From Ariolimax columbianus (lineage: Eukaryota; Mollusca; Gastropoda; Stylommatophora; Arionidae): a stretch of DNA of 64,000 nt. The notes under the pieces were generated by a model, which was not told the DNA's origin, made no database searches, and saw nothing but the letters and a program-made list of their open reading frames with translations. The position numbers were made by a program, and so were the translations under genes. The DNA lies in the NCBI GenBank assembly GCA_036924085.1, contig JAVGWX010000009.1:59126331-59190330 (forward strand). Reading direction: 5' to 3'. How positions within the stretch are numbered: position 1 is the first letter of the stretch; the number at the start of each line of letters is the position of its first letter. Positions 1-10,379 of the stretch are shown in pieces.

Positions 1-62
1 TATGTAATGATGTCCGAGTGGCTTCATGCATCACGGCTTTGTTCACTGCGCGGGTAAATTAA

Positions 63-447
63 ATTCTCATTGACTTGACGACTTGACTACATTCGCTGTC
101 AATCTCCCGCTACCAAGTCCTGAAAAAGGCTTATGTAGTAGGTTGTAATCTGGGTAACGGAATTCGTTATATCGTTGTTTACAGCTTGACTGTGTTATTT
201 GCACCTTTTGATCCGACACATCCGACTTCACAGGCATTTATGAAGTGCCGGGTTAGCCTTCCTTCTTCGATCCCTTCTTCTTAGCCAGTCTGCTCTGTTG
301 CAGCCTGTTATCCAGGATCACCGCGTGGAGGTGTAGACGGGTCTTGGCAGCTCTGATTCGCTAGCACCGACACTAGCAGTCAGCTATGGGTCGATGGCCG
401 CTGCAGTTCATGCGCTCCTCAGCGCCTTGATCCCATATTCTCATTGA
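63..447 (-). mobile_element. Retroposon family B, copy 1, with 11-bp TSD
   Basis: This is a short dispersed retroposon read on the minus strand. Its body (about 74-436) recurs at 9.6, 38.7, 51.8 and 61.9 kb. A perfect 11-bp direct repeat, attctcattga, lies at 63-73 and 437-447 and marks insertion by target-primed reverse transcription. In sense orientation the family starts near gatcaagat.ctgagcagcgc, carries a central gctgaagtcggatg block, and ends near gcgggagattgagaacgaacg. It has no coding capacity. I do not recognise a named family, and a Pol III B box is not clear. Confidence 0.8.
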
Positions 448-815
448 TGTTGACAGGGTTGCTATCGACAATAATTCCTGTCGTTGTAAGGTTGCACAAT
501 AAAACATATAAAAACCAACCGTCCATATCACGATTTCCCCAACTTTAGTATATGCTATAGGATTACTTCTACTTCCGGTATAGATTATATGTTTAGTTAG
601 GACGAAAATCGAAACCTCAGCAGGGGCCCCTTTAACGATAACCCTGTTGCAGCCACTGAGGACTTCGTATCCCTCGGCAGCAGACAGTCCTCTCACGTAT
701 ACAGCAGCCATGACATCATCCGTAGGATGATCTTAGCTTCGCAGAGTCTGCTCCCAGCGAAGGCTCTCCTTGGAGATCAGGCATTGTATTTACTCCTCCT
801 GCATTGCCTCCATTC
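448..815. other. Unassigned spacer
   Basis: I see no gene or repeat that I can name here. The short open frames have no recognisable motif. The far end may belong to the more decayed upstream part of the LINE tail that follows. Confidence 0.4.
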
Positions 816-1262
816 TCCTGTACGGTTCGAGTCCTGGACAGTACTACAGCAGAACCAGCAGCGTCTTGAAGCATTCCACCTGCGCACCCAGAGATGCATC
901 CTCGGAATCGTCTGCTATGACATAATTTCCAACAGTGGTTCGACATGCTCAATATCTAGGAATTGTCTCAACGAATGATGGCTATTGACTCTCCCTCTTC
1001 GGTCATGCTGCTCGCCTTTGCCCGGAAGTTTCAGCCCACGCTATGCTCCAACAGACTGTGGGGGTGAGTTACGGGAAGAAGCCGTGCTCTTCCCGGAGAC
1101 GTACTCAGGGCCACCCTCGCAACACCTGGCTAAAACAGATCGCCGCCTCCCCAACAGATCTCCAAGCTGCCTGGGACGCGTCCATCAGACGTTTGATGGA
1201 CATGGTCATTCGACGCGATGGGCCCTCGTCGCCTTATCATACTATTGATTGATTGTTAATGC
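816..1262 (+). pseudogene. LINE reverse transcriptase C-terminal remnant
   Basis: Read across several frames, this stretch shows the usual sequence downstream of a non-LTR reverse transcriptase. It has an SWTVLQQNQQRLEAFHLR-like segment and RTQRCILGI near 880-915. A LFGHAARL-like segment follows near 1000, then a basic GHPRNTWLKQI segment near 1110-1140. The frame changes at least twice, so no protein can be made. The end is close to a short ttgattgattg run near 1243-1256, which could be the 3' tail. The RT core is absent, so this is a 5'-truncated or eroded copy. The clade cannot be decided from this tail. Confidence 0.7.
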
Positions 1263-1904
1263 GGATTAGTTTCTTTTATTCAATCCTTGAGGGATAATCT
1301 ATAAATAAAAAAATGAGCTTACGGAATACGGTTAATAATCTTAAGGGTCAACAAATAGCTTGAATGAGGAAGTGTGGGGAACACGTCAGTGTGGAATTGC
1401 TACTTTGTACACAATAAATAACTAATGTTATTTTAAGGTGAGAATATGATAACCCAATCGTTAAAGACAAGAGATTAGGCCCTAACTTCGAAAGATTGAA
1501 ACTGTTAGTTTTCAATTTCTGAAGTAGCATGGTTTCAAAGGAGGTTAGATCGAACACTTAGTCCTGACGGAGACGAACGATAAACTCGGTTGTCCCGTGT
1601 AAACACTGGGCACGAAAATAATTGTTTGCGGGTGAACACAGAAAAATCAGGTTGATAGCTGCTGTCCGGGCTAAAATTAGATAAATAACAACATTTATAC
1701 CGAATAGTGAGTGACCTGCATGTAAGCCAAAAGGAGATGGACACTTTATCACGTAAAGACTTAATAGAAGAATCACTTGTTTATTTCAACACTAATTTGC
1801 AAGTATGTACAAAAAGAAATCTACTACCCCAGTTATAGAAGAACGGCAACTAAGAATGTGATGATGATGATGATAATGATTAGCTTATTAACTCCAATTG
1901 AAGC
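1263..1904. other. Unassigned AT-rich spacer
   Basis: No recognisable gene, element or tandem repeat. Open frames on the minus strand here are short and without known motifs. Confidence 0.4.
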
Positions 1905-2400
1905 GTATACCGCCAGTAAAGCTGTCCCCTTTATAGGAAATCTGTATCTGAGAAAAGAGACTATCAAACTATACATGATGACGAAATGGAAAGACCAGGA
2001 CAATGAATACAAACCTGAAAAGGACAGCATAGTCAAACTTGGCAGAGATAGGCAGACAAAGATCATGAGACTCAGAACGGGACATTGGTGACTCAGGGAC
2101 CCCCTTCAATAGAATGGGTCTCATAGACACCAAGATTGTGGAGCACCCAAGCAAACATTAGACCATATCCTGCAGGACTGTGCTAATTATACAGACCAAA
2201 AGAGACAGTCTGGTTGGGGGAAGTGACCATGTTCAAAAAGCTGTGAAGGACCAGTGAAGACCTAAAACGCGCAGTCTTCTTCGTGAACCTCATTGGGCCA
2301 GAAGTGCAGCTTAGTTTACCTAAGAAGAAGAAGAAGAAGATGAAGAAGAAGAAGAAAAAGAAGAAGAAGAAGAAGAAGAAGAAGAAGAAGAAGAAGATGT
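1905..2400 (+). pseudogene. LINE 3' end past RNase H domain, (GAA)n tail
   Basis: Fragments such as MTKWKDQDNEYK and KLGRDRQTKIMRLRTGH match the segment between the RNase H domain and the terminal zinc-binding motif of I-type LINEs. They parallel the minus-strand remnant at 38.2-38.5 kb (EWRDQHKEYKEENYS). A stop follows the RLRTGH motif, and the next homologous piece (TLDHILQDCANY) is in another frame. A pure (GAA)n run ends the element at about 2322-2398, as in the LINE copies at 24.3 and 36.0 kb. It belongs to the same superfamily as those copies but is a different, older subfamily. No TSD was found. Confidence 0.65.
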
Positions 2401-2824
2401 ATCTGCGCATTAATAGTAGTGGTTTTATAGGAATTGATGTACATGATGAGGTTGTTATATCCCTGCACATCACTCATAGGTTCCTTGGAAGGTTACAGTA
2501 GTTATATTATTTCAAAACCTGGTACCACCCAGGTTATGGGCAAACCGCTGGTATGTGAAATTACCAAGGAGAGAATGTTCATCATTGGCCTTTTCCTTGC
2601 AATGTGAAACAAAGGTCATCGCTGCAGCTGGTACATTTTAAGGCGAGCTTGTTCTTAAATGTTTGCAATCATTCACCTTTCCGTTCTAATGTAAAGAATA
2701 GGTCACCACTACTGCATGCCTCTTTACAGGAAGCATGTAGCCGAGCTTTAGCAGTGGCTGGTTAAAGTGGCAATATGTTTTCTTAACATGATAAGCTTTG
2801 CCAGCTCCAATCACAACCCTCTTT
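2401..2824. other. Unassigned spacer
   Basis: Nothing recognised on either strand. Confidence 0.4.
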
Positions 2825-3104
2825 AGTCCTCTTTTGTGGACGGCGTGGGCTAGGGGTTAAGTGACACGGCTCACAACCAGAAGGTGATGGGTTCGATCTC
2901 CATCACAGCACCGGCCGTTACCCTTAGAAAATCCTAAGCAAACCCTTAGAAAATGCAGGAGGAAGCAGAACCATACATAAAATGTATGACGAAGTCGGAT
3001 ACACTAGACCGACAGGCTCAAAATAAAAACAATAGGGCAACACACACCGCTGTGGGGAATAGAGAAATAAGGCGGACACCAAAAAAACAAAAAAGTCCTC
3101 TTTT
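2825..3104 (+). mobile_element. tRNA-derived SINE family A, copy 1, 11-bp TSD
   Basis: The body is 2836-3093. The head carries a Pol III A-box-like tggGctaGggg and a good B box (gggttcgatc near 2890), so the family is tRNA-derived. The middle holds the gaagtcggat block shared with retroposon B, and the 3' part ends agagaaataaggcg.acaccaaaaaa. The direct repeat agtcctctttt at 2825-2835 and 3094-3104 is a clean TSD. The SINE makes no protein and would depend on a partner LINE. The anticodon-like position (ctcacaa) would fit tRNA-Val, but that is weak inference. Confidence 0.88.
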
Positions 3105-3159
3105 ACGACAAGCTTAGAAAGTGAAAGTCACGTGGTCCTATACTTTTCATCCGGGAGCA

Positions 3160-3270
3160 TGGTAGAGAAGAGTCAGTAGAGCTAGTAGAGTTAGTAGAGC
3201 TAGTAGAGTTAGTAGAGTCAGTAGAGTTAGGAGAGTCAGTAGAGCCAGTAGAGTTAGTAGAGTCAGACAA
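3160..3270. repeat. 9-bp minisatellite (gtagagtta)n
   Basis: About 12 imperfect copies of a 9-bp unit, gtagag(t/c)(t/c)a. Because the unit is a multiple of three, the minus strand reads as an artificial Ser/Thr/Asn-rich frame. Confidence 0.8.
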
Positions 3271-3870
3271 AAACACAGATATAAGGAGATGCAATGTCAG
3301 GATCGGCTATCACTAGTAGTCGGCATGACACATGTTGATGCACACTTTCGAGAATAGTAAAGTAACAATAATATAATCAGGTATGTACTGGATTGGAGTC
3401 ACCGGGGACGAGAGATGTGGGGTAGTTAAAGAACACCTACCAAAGAACTTTGCACGAGGAGCTAAGAACAACTGGGGTCACATTGAAGTAGGGATAGAAG
3501 ACAGCCCGAAATAGGAGTTGACGTTCTAAGTTTCCAAGTAAACCAGCAGGCTGACTGAACAGCTTGGATATCGGCCTTGACAACGATATCCTCGCTAAGG
3601 CATACATTTTTTTCCCCTACCTAAGGTAACTTAAGAACCTAGTCTGTACAGTGTTTGTTGTTCTGTTAGTTGCCCATGACAGTCGATGATAGCGACATCA
3701 TCAGACGGGTTTGTCTTGATGATGTAGCTTGCGCTGTATGAGGATTATTGCGAGGAAGAGCTGCGCTGGTCAATCAACCTCACTCTCTAGTCCCAAACTA
3801 CAGTGTGTAACGACTGCAAAGGCAAACGAGCTTTACAACCTCAGCTCTATAAATCTTATCGGTCATATCA
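3271..3870. other. Unassigned spacer
   Basis: No element identified. Sequence near 3380-3560 is compatible with a very decayed LINE tail, but I could not establish it. Confidence 0.35.
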
Positions 3871-5020
3871 TCATGAAGCATGTTCTTTGTAGAACGTCGC
3901 TCCCATCACAGTCAGTCTGAAGGAAACTCGTTCCCTTGCCAAAACTCCAGCCTCCGCCACAGTCATACTAAGGCATTCTTGAATATCTTGGTGCCATCGT
4001 TTTCTTGGTCTATCCCTTCCTCTTTTGGCTGGCACCATACCTTCCATCTCCGTTCTCTCGAGACCGTTGTGTCTCTTGATGTGACCAAAGTATTTGCATT
4101 TTCTGGTCATAATGGAATTGAAAAACAAGTTCTCCTCTTATGCTCAACTCTTGCCGAATGTCTACATTTGTTTTTTTCTCTGTCCAATGTATTCTGAGGA
4201 TCTTTCTGTAACATTTTGTCTTGAAGGATTCGGTTCTTTGTCTAGAAGTTTTAGTAATGTCCATGATTCGCAGCCATAAGCTGCCACAGGAAAAACACAG
4301 GCTCTTAAGACTTTAACTTTTATAATTTTGTTGGTGCTCTGCTATAATTTCTTCACGCTGTTCAGTCTCTGCATTGCCATGGCTAGTCTCCTTCTGATTT
4401 CTTTCGAGCAGTCGCCATTCTTGTCAATTCTGGAGCCCAGATATTCAAAATGTTTGACATGATCTATTTCCTCACCACCCACTGTAAATTTATGCTGACA
4501 TTGTGTTTTGTCGGTGGTCATTATCTTTGTTTTATTTATGTTTATAAACAGGTTTTGATCTTTACTATGTCCATTTACGGCTGCTCTAGTCCTTCTGCAC
4601 TTCTTGATAGTATTACTGTGTCATCTGCGTATCGTAACTCTGGAATCTCGTACCTCCCAAACTCTTAATGGGTCGAAAATTTGAATGTTCTCGTCTTCTC
4701 GAACAGTTCTCATTATACGTTCCACATATATGTTGTACAGATAAGGTAGAGGATACATCCCTGTCGTACTCCCTTTGGTAATGCAAACAAATCTGATGTG
4801 TGCCCAGATACTCGGACAGCGGCTTGTTGATCTTGGTATAATGTTTCAATGAGATGGACAATATGAAAAGGAAACCGCATTTCCTTCATGATTCTCCACA
4901 TATTTTGATGTTTTACCGTATCGAAGGCCTTGGTGTAATCATTGAAACATGTGTACAGGTCTACATTAAACTCTCTACATTTTTCGTAGATATTCCTTCT
5001 CGGTGACCGCAGCAATCATG
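3871..5020 (-). pseudogene. LINE reverse transcriptase, decayed (family with GHIKRHNG tail)
   Basis: Read leftward from about 5015, this shows reverse transcriptase block A (DYTKAFDTVKH), a GVRQGC block, and a catalytic YADDT near 4620-4632. The post-RT region follows (CYRKILRIHWTEKKTN near 4200), then the terminal basic segment KYFGHIKRHNGLE...MEGMVPAKRGRDRPRKRW near 4000-4100. At least three frame changes separate these blocks, so the gene is dead. The endonuclease part is missing. The plus-strand fragment at 24.9-25.2 kb is the same family. Confidence 0.8.
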
Positions 5021-5199
5021 GTATTCTTCGTCGTTCTTCGTGAAAAGGACGTTTTGTTGTGTCCTAGTTTACAGCGAGTATCAGCCAAGCAGCTCGGATG
5101 CAGCCTATTTACAGTGTCACAAATTGGAGATGAAACAGGGTCTCGAATAGCACTGATTCGCTGACACTGACACCCGGTGTCAGATTTCCTGACTTGTGT

Positions 5200-5685
5200 G
5201 TGACCTCGTTCACAGTATATTTGGACCGGGTAATGGCAATTTACATCCAATTTAAACTGTTGCTTAAACAACAATTGTTGGACCATGCACAGATTGTCAG
5301 CTTAGCTTCGATCCTACGCCAGGACCGCTTTCGGTGGTTTGGTCACGGGTGCAAAATGGAGGATGGGCGAATACCAAAAGATATTTACGGAGAGCTGACC
5401 ACGGCAAGCGTAAAAAAGGTAGACCCTCCTCCGCTACAAAGATGTTTGCAAGCGTGACCTGAAGACGTTAGATATGTACACCTGAAACTGGGAGGAACTT
5501 GTCAAAGACAGACCCGGCTGGAGGCAGGTTTTATGTGTTGGTCCACAGGCATAGGAAGACAGGATGCGTTAAGAAGCAGACTACAAACGTTTGCGGCGAA
5601 AGTTAGGGCAAATACTGACTATTCGTTGTCTCTCGAGACTGACAGGATGCCAATCAATTTCAACAATAATTAATTGATTGACTAC
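5200..5685 (+). pseudogene. LINE C-terminal remnant
   Basis: A segment reading RFRWFGHGCKMEDGRIPKD (about 5320-5385) is the classic basic tail of many mollusc LINEs. A frame change follows, then RDLKTLDMYT and NWEELVKDRPGWRQ (about 5450-5530). The terminal CCHH-like finger of this LINE type is not seen. It may end at the ttgattgac run near 5676. Only the last ~150 codons are represented, and they are broken. Confidence 0.7.
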
Positions 5686-5810
5686 TTACGTTTTAAAATT
5701 GTCTTCGTGCCAGATTCTCTAACGTGCTTGTCTCTTGTGTGAAAGGGGTCAGATTCGGTATCCAGTCTCTTTACTCTCCAGTCTATACAGCTGTTAATAA
5801 TAATTGGTCT

Positions 5811-6075
5811 CTGACTTACAGTTCGGAATGGCTAAGTGGTTAGGAAGCGAACTGGTCACTCTACTCTAAGACTTCTCTGACTTACAGTTCGGAATGGCTA
5901 AGTGGTTAGGAAGCGAACTGGTCACCCTACTCTAAGACTTCTCTGACTTACAGTTTGGAATGGCTAAGTGGTTAGGAAGCGAACTGGTCACCCTACTCTA
6001 AGACTTCTCTGACTTACAGTTCGGAATGGCTAAGTGGTTAGGAAGCAAACTGGTCACCCTACTCTAAGACTATAC
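5811..6075. repeat. 66-bp tandem repeat with tRNA-like A box, 4 copies
   Basis: The unit starts gttcggaatggctaagtgg at 5821, 5887, 5953 and 6019, an exact 66-bp period with very few differences. Each unit holds tggctaagtgg, a perfect match to the Pol III A-box consensus, followed by a tRNA 5'-half-like stretch. No B box is present, so these are not tRNA genes. Confidence 0.9.
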
Positions 6076-6585
6076 CCCATACAGAAATGTATTCTTATGG
6101 ATTGTTGGCTACCTATTCTAAGCTTTGTCGCCGTGACAATACATATGTTCGCGTTACAATACATATTGTCGCCTTTACCGTAAGTTATCGAGCCCAGGAA
6201 CGGGTGGAAAACAAAATAACACTGTAACATGCCCACAAGTGGATCCAGGAACTCAATACTGGGGAGAAATGAATAGAATCCATTCACCCCAGTGTATGTT
6301 GTAAAAGGACATTAAAGAGGGTTGTGCATGTGGCTACTGACCTAGTCGTGAATATAAAATTCTACATAAATCACAACTGTAAGAGCACGCAAAGTACTTT
6401 GGTGTAGTTTTCATAAAGGAGGCCAACTTAGAGTGTTATCCTTTGCTCCTGCTGGAGTGAAAGAGGGTCAAGAAAAAGAACATTTCAAGAATATCATAAG
6501 AGTTAACCAATCAGGATCGGGTATGGGGGGTATCTTCTCATTCATATAGACCCTTTAAGCTACAAGTACAAGAAAAGCTAATCTC
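6076..6585. other. Unassigned spacer
   Basis: Nothing recognised. Confidence 0.4.
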
Positions 6586-6589
6586 TACA

Positions 6590-7250
6590 CTCCATGTTGG
6601 GGAGAGGAAACTAATGTCTGGTCAGGCAAAACGTACTGATCAGGCATGTTAGTCTGGGTCAGATAAAATTATACTGATCAGGCATATTAGTCTGGGTCAG
6701 ACAAAAATATACTGATCAAGCATATTAGTCTGGGTCAGACAAAAATATACTGATCAGGCATATTATTCTTGGTCAGGCAAAATATACTGATCAGGAATAT
6801 TAGTCTTGGTCAGGAAAGCTATATTGATCAGGCATATTAGTCTTGGTCAGGCAAAATATACTGATCAGGCATATTAGTCTGGGTCAGACAAAAATATACT
6901 GATCAGGCATATTAGTCTGGGTCAGACAAAAATATGCTGATTAGGCATATTAGTCTGTGTCTGGCAAAATATACTGGCAAAGACCCACATCACACTTCCA
7001 CGCAGGTCTCCCTGAAAACAGGCTGATTTATCACAGCCTGACTAACGAGGAGGAGGATCGACGTGATCTTCAAGGTATTGAGCGACACGAAGATGAAGCC
7101 AAGCATAACATTATCTCTTGGAGGACCTGGTCCACCTTCATTAGCACACTTAGGATGTGGGGAACACTACTGCAACCAGCCACCTAATGCGCTTTTCAGA
7201 GAGTACATAAGAGTAAACATACTTATTGTGTGCATTCAACAACAATAACA
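6590..7250 (+). mobile_element. Retroposon family D, copy with 9-unit internal minisatellite
   Basis: Order of parts: a 5' end near aaactaatgtctggtcagg (6608), about nine tandem 37-38 bp units (gatcaggcatattagtc..., 6640-6975), a unique core of about 250 bp, then an AAC-rich tail (caacaacaataacaacaa, 7230-7255). The core includes gatgaagccaagcat and ggtccaccttcatt. The same architecture recurs at 26.8, 43.9, 47.7, 50.4, 54.5 and 61.1 kb with different unit numbers. No protein is encoded, and short frames here are incidental. TSDs are not clear for this copy but are clear for two others. Confidence 0.8.
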
Positions 7251-7511
7251 ACAAACCCATGGTAGACTTAAAGAAACCAAAATAGTAAATTATAAGCACA
7301 TGTACTTACGCGTTGATATATGTTTCTATCACATGCACGAATTCCGAATGTGTGTAACGTTCCGTCCATTATTGAATGTTAACCACATTCCCACGTCAAA
7401 TCACTTTAAATTAAAAGTCACAGTATCGGATTTATTTGCAATCTATTTTATTTCAATATCTTGTCTAGAGATTTCCACCGAAACGTATTGCCACCGGCAA
7501 CTTACAACACT

Positions 7512-7720
7512 GTATGTCTAGAAAAATCTACCAAAAATCTTGTCCGCTGTGCTTACATCACTGCCTGTCTAGAAAAATATACCAAAAATCTTGTCAGCTG
7601 TGCTTACATCACTGTCTGTCTAGAAAAATCTACCAAAAATCTTGTCAGCTGTGCTTACATCACTGTCTGTCTAGAAAAATCTATCGAATATGTTGTACGT
7701 TGTGCTTATATCTCTGTAAT
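7512..7720. repeat. 51-bp tandem repeat, 4 copies
   Basis: Copies start at tagaaaaat near 7519, 7570, 7621 and 7672, an exact 51-bp period. Because 51 is divisible by three, two plus-strand frames stay open across the array (a repeating RKIYQKSC.LCLHHCLS pattern). No start context or homology supports a gene. Confidence 0.85.
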
Positions 7721-8630
7721 TAAACGCAGACCCAGAGGATTATGCACAAGTTATGCATGCATCGTGATTTACTAAACAATTGCTTCGCGCGAAACCATGC
7801 GCTAGTTATGTATAAACCAATCGGTCTCGCCCTGGCAAAGCAGACGGTTTACCATGCAAATAAAAGCAGCTGAATACAACCACACATGCGCGCCGGAATA
7901 AGACTAGGGCATGTTCGTAAGCGATTATGCGCACAGCAGTTGGTTTGAAGTGGATATTGCCAACGCTAGACTGAGTCCTTGCTAAAGCGATTCTTCCAAA
8001 ATAACAACCTAGAACTATGCACTTAATAAGTACCTTCTCTTGATCTCACTTGTTCCTTCTTGGCGAAGAAGATGCGTCGTTTCAAGTGCAGGAAAGTTGT
8101 GATATAATCTTCACATATCAGTTTTGACTCGTAGCTCGAAACATAAACACTTTAGTCAGTAAGAACGGGCGGGGAATATGCGAAATCTGTTACATAATAC
8201 CCGATGACCTAGATTGCTTCAAATTCGTCTGCCGTGATAATTATTGCTGAATTGGGGGGGGGGGGGTGGGGGGGGGCGTTTGGGACTAAATTCACGCCTA
8301 CAGTAGCCTTGGGCTTCGTTTATTTTTATTTGTTGTGTGTTGGTCATAAGAGGCTGTTGAGCAAATATCACAATGAAGTTCCGCTCTTCTGTTATGACAG
8401 GTGTGTTCACTCATTTTTCGCAAGACGCTTTCGTCACCTGGACGTCCGTGGTTCGAATGTCTATTTCAATCTCTCTTGTTTTTTTGTTTACATTCCGAGT
8501 GTAGAAAAATACTTGACCTTGTGATGGATGTTAATAACACAGATACTTTGTTTACAACTCAATGGCACAAAATGTATCTTCTTTAGCAAAGAGGGTAGTT
8601 TACTTAGGCGACAAGGGTCCTCTTGTGATG
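7721..8630. other. Unassigned spacer with G-run
   Basis: No gene or element recognised. A G-tract sits at 8254-8277. Confidence 0.4.
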
Positions 8631-8632
8631 GA

Positions 8633-9465
8633 TCATACTGTCAGCTCTTGTGTCGTGGTAAACACTGTCAGCTGTTTTGTCGCGGTACACACTGTCAGCT
8701 GTCTTGTCGTCGCTCACACTGTCAACTGTCTTGTCTTGGTACACACTGTCAGCTGTCTTGTCGTCGCTCACACTGTCAGCTGTCTTGTGGTCGCACACAC
8801 TGTCAGCTGTCTTGTCTTAGTACACACTGTCAGCTGTCTTGTCTTGGTACACACTGTCAGCTGTCTTGTCTTGGTACACACTGTCAGCTGTCTTGTCGTC
8901 GCTCACGCTGTCAGCTGTTTTGTCTTTGTACACACTGTCAGCTGTCTTGTCTTGGTACACACTGTCAGCTGTCTTGTCTTGGTACACACTGTCATCTGTC
9001 TTGTCTTGGTACACACTGTCAGCTGTCTTGTCTTGGTATAATATGTCAGCTGTCTTGTCTTGGTACACACTGTCAGCTGTCTTGTCTTGGTACACACTGT
9101 CAGCTGTCTTATCTTGGCTCACACTGTCCGCTGTCTTGTACTGGCTCACACTGTCAGCTGTTTTGTCTTGACTCACACTGTCAGTTGTCTTGTATTGGCT
9201 CACACTGTCAGCTATCTTGAATTGGCTCACACTGTCAGCTGTCTTGTATAGGCTCACACTGTCAGCTGTCTTTTCTTGGTACACACTGTCAGCTGTCTTT
9301 TCTTGGTACATACTGTCAGCTGTTTTGTCTTGGTTCACACTGTCAGCTGTCTTGTCATGGCTCACATTGTCAGCTGTCTTGAATTGGCTCACACTTGCCG
9401 CCGTTTTGTTTTGGCTCAAACTGTCCGCTGTCTTGTCTTTGTATATACTGTCAGCTGTCTTCCGG
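8633..9465. repeat. 27-bp minisatellite, about 30 copies
   Basis: The unit is approximately tcttgtcttggtacacactg followed by tcagctg (27 bp, nine codons). Units differ mainly in the middle (ttggtaca, cgtcgctca, ttggctca), so variants alternate along the array. Both strands carry several open frames of 60-230 codons, because a stop-free unit of 27 bp keeps every frame open. One minus-strand frame repeats a hydrophilic DSVYQDKTA nonamer for 200 residues. I treat these as artefacts of the repeat. Confidence 0.93.
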
Positions 9466-9578
9466 TGCAGCTATTGGTGCTACCTGTTTACCTACATCCT
9501 AAGAAGCTCTTCCATATAGATTTACAATGTGAAATCAAGTGTGCATGTTATCGTAATGTCCCATCGAATGTTCGCTTT

Positions 9579-9949
9579 CAATGTAAAGAGGGGATCAAGA
9601 TATTGAGCAGCGCATGAGATGTAGCGGGCAGCGACCCATAGCTGATTGCCAGCGAACCAGAGAAGTCAAGACCCTTCTACACTTCCACGCGGTGATCTTG
9701 GACAGCAGGCTACAACATGGCAGACTGGCTAAGGAGAAGGGATCGAAGATGGAATGCTAACCTGGTACTGAAAAAATGCTTGCTGAAGTCGGATGTGTTG
9801 GACCGAAAGGTGCAAATATCACAGTTAAGCTGTAAACTACGACAGAACGCATTCCGTCCTCTGGACTACGTTCTGCTACTTAAGCCTTTTCATGGTTTGG
9901 TAGCGGGAGATTGAGAACGAACGAAACCAAGGCAAGCCAATGTATAGAG
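9579..9949 (+). mobile_element. Retroposon family B, copy 2, 12-bp TSD
   Basis: The body is about 9591-9937, from ggatcaagatattgagcagc to gagaacgaacgaaaccaaggc. The flanks caatgtaaagag (9579-9590) and caatgtatagag (9938-9949) form a 12-bp TSD with one mismatch. The central gctgaagtcggatg block is at about 9784-9797. A short aaccaaggcaagcc tract forms the 3' tail. Confidence 0.8.
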
Positions 9950-10021
9950 AGCACATAGCCTTTCGTAGCAGACGCTCAGTTCTTAGTCTTCATTTGATTG
10001 GACTATTCGTATTGCCAGAAA

Positions 10022-10027
<6 letters not shown>

Positions 10028-10052
<25 letters not shown>

Positions 10053-10115
10053 AGGAGGAGGGGGGTGGTATGTGTGTATATGTGTGTGTGTGGCGGGAAG
10101 GGGGGGGGAGAAGGG
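10028..10115. repeat. GT/G-rich low-complexity tract
   Basis: Runs of (GT)n and G10-16 alternate here. Open frames through it are poly-Gly artefacts. Confidence 0.9.
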
Positions 10116-10379
10116 TGGCGGGAATTGAGACTACTCAGAATACTCAGGGAACGGAGAGGAAGTAGATGTGAATGAGATACACTCAGAACGAGACTTATAA
10201 TAATAACCGCCTTGCAATGAATTGCACTTTTCCGCCATCTGCTCGTGGGAAGCTAGCACTTGAAGGCCGTAGAGCATTGCCCCCCGAAACTGGTGTATGT
10301 TTATCACTATTTGACCAGGAATGCTAAATGTTATTTAAAATTCTTTTTTAAAACTGTTGAGATACTTACTTACTTTCAA

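Noticed and set aside
5821..6050. Four tandem tRNA genes
   Set aside because: Only an A-box-like 5' half is present. There is no B box, T arm or acceptor pairing.
8528..9220. 230-codon plus-strand frame and 200-codon minus-strand frame in the 27-bp array
   Set aside because: A stop-free repeat unit of 27 bp opens several frames on both strands at once. There is no homology and no non-repeat domain.
8633..9465. CRISPR-like array of regular units
   Set aside because: There are no unique spacers between repeats, units are contiguous, and the window is eukaryotic.
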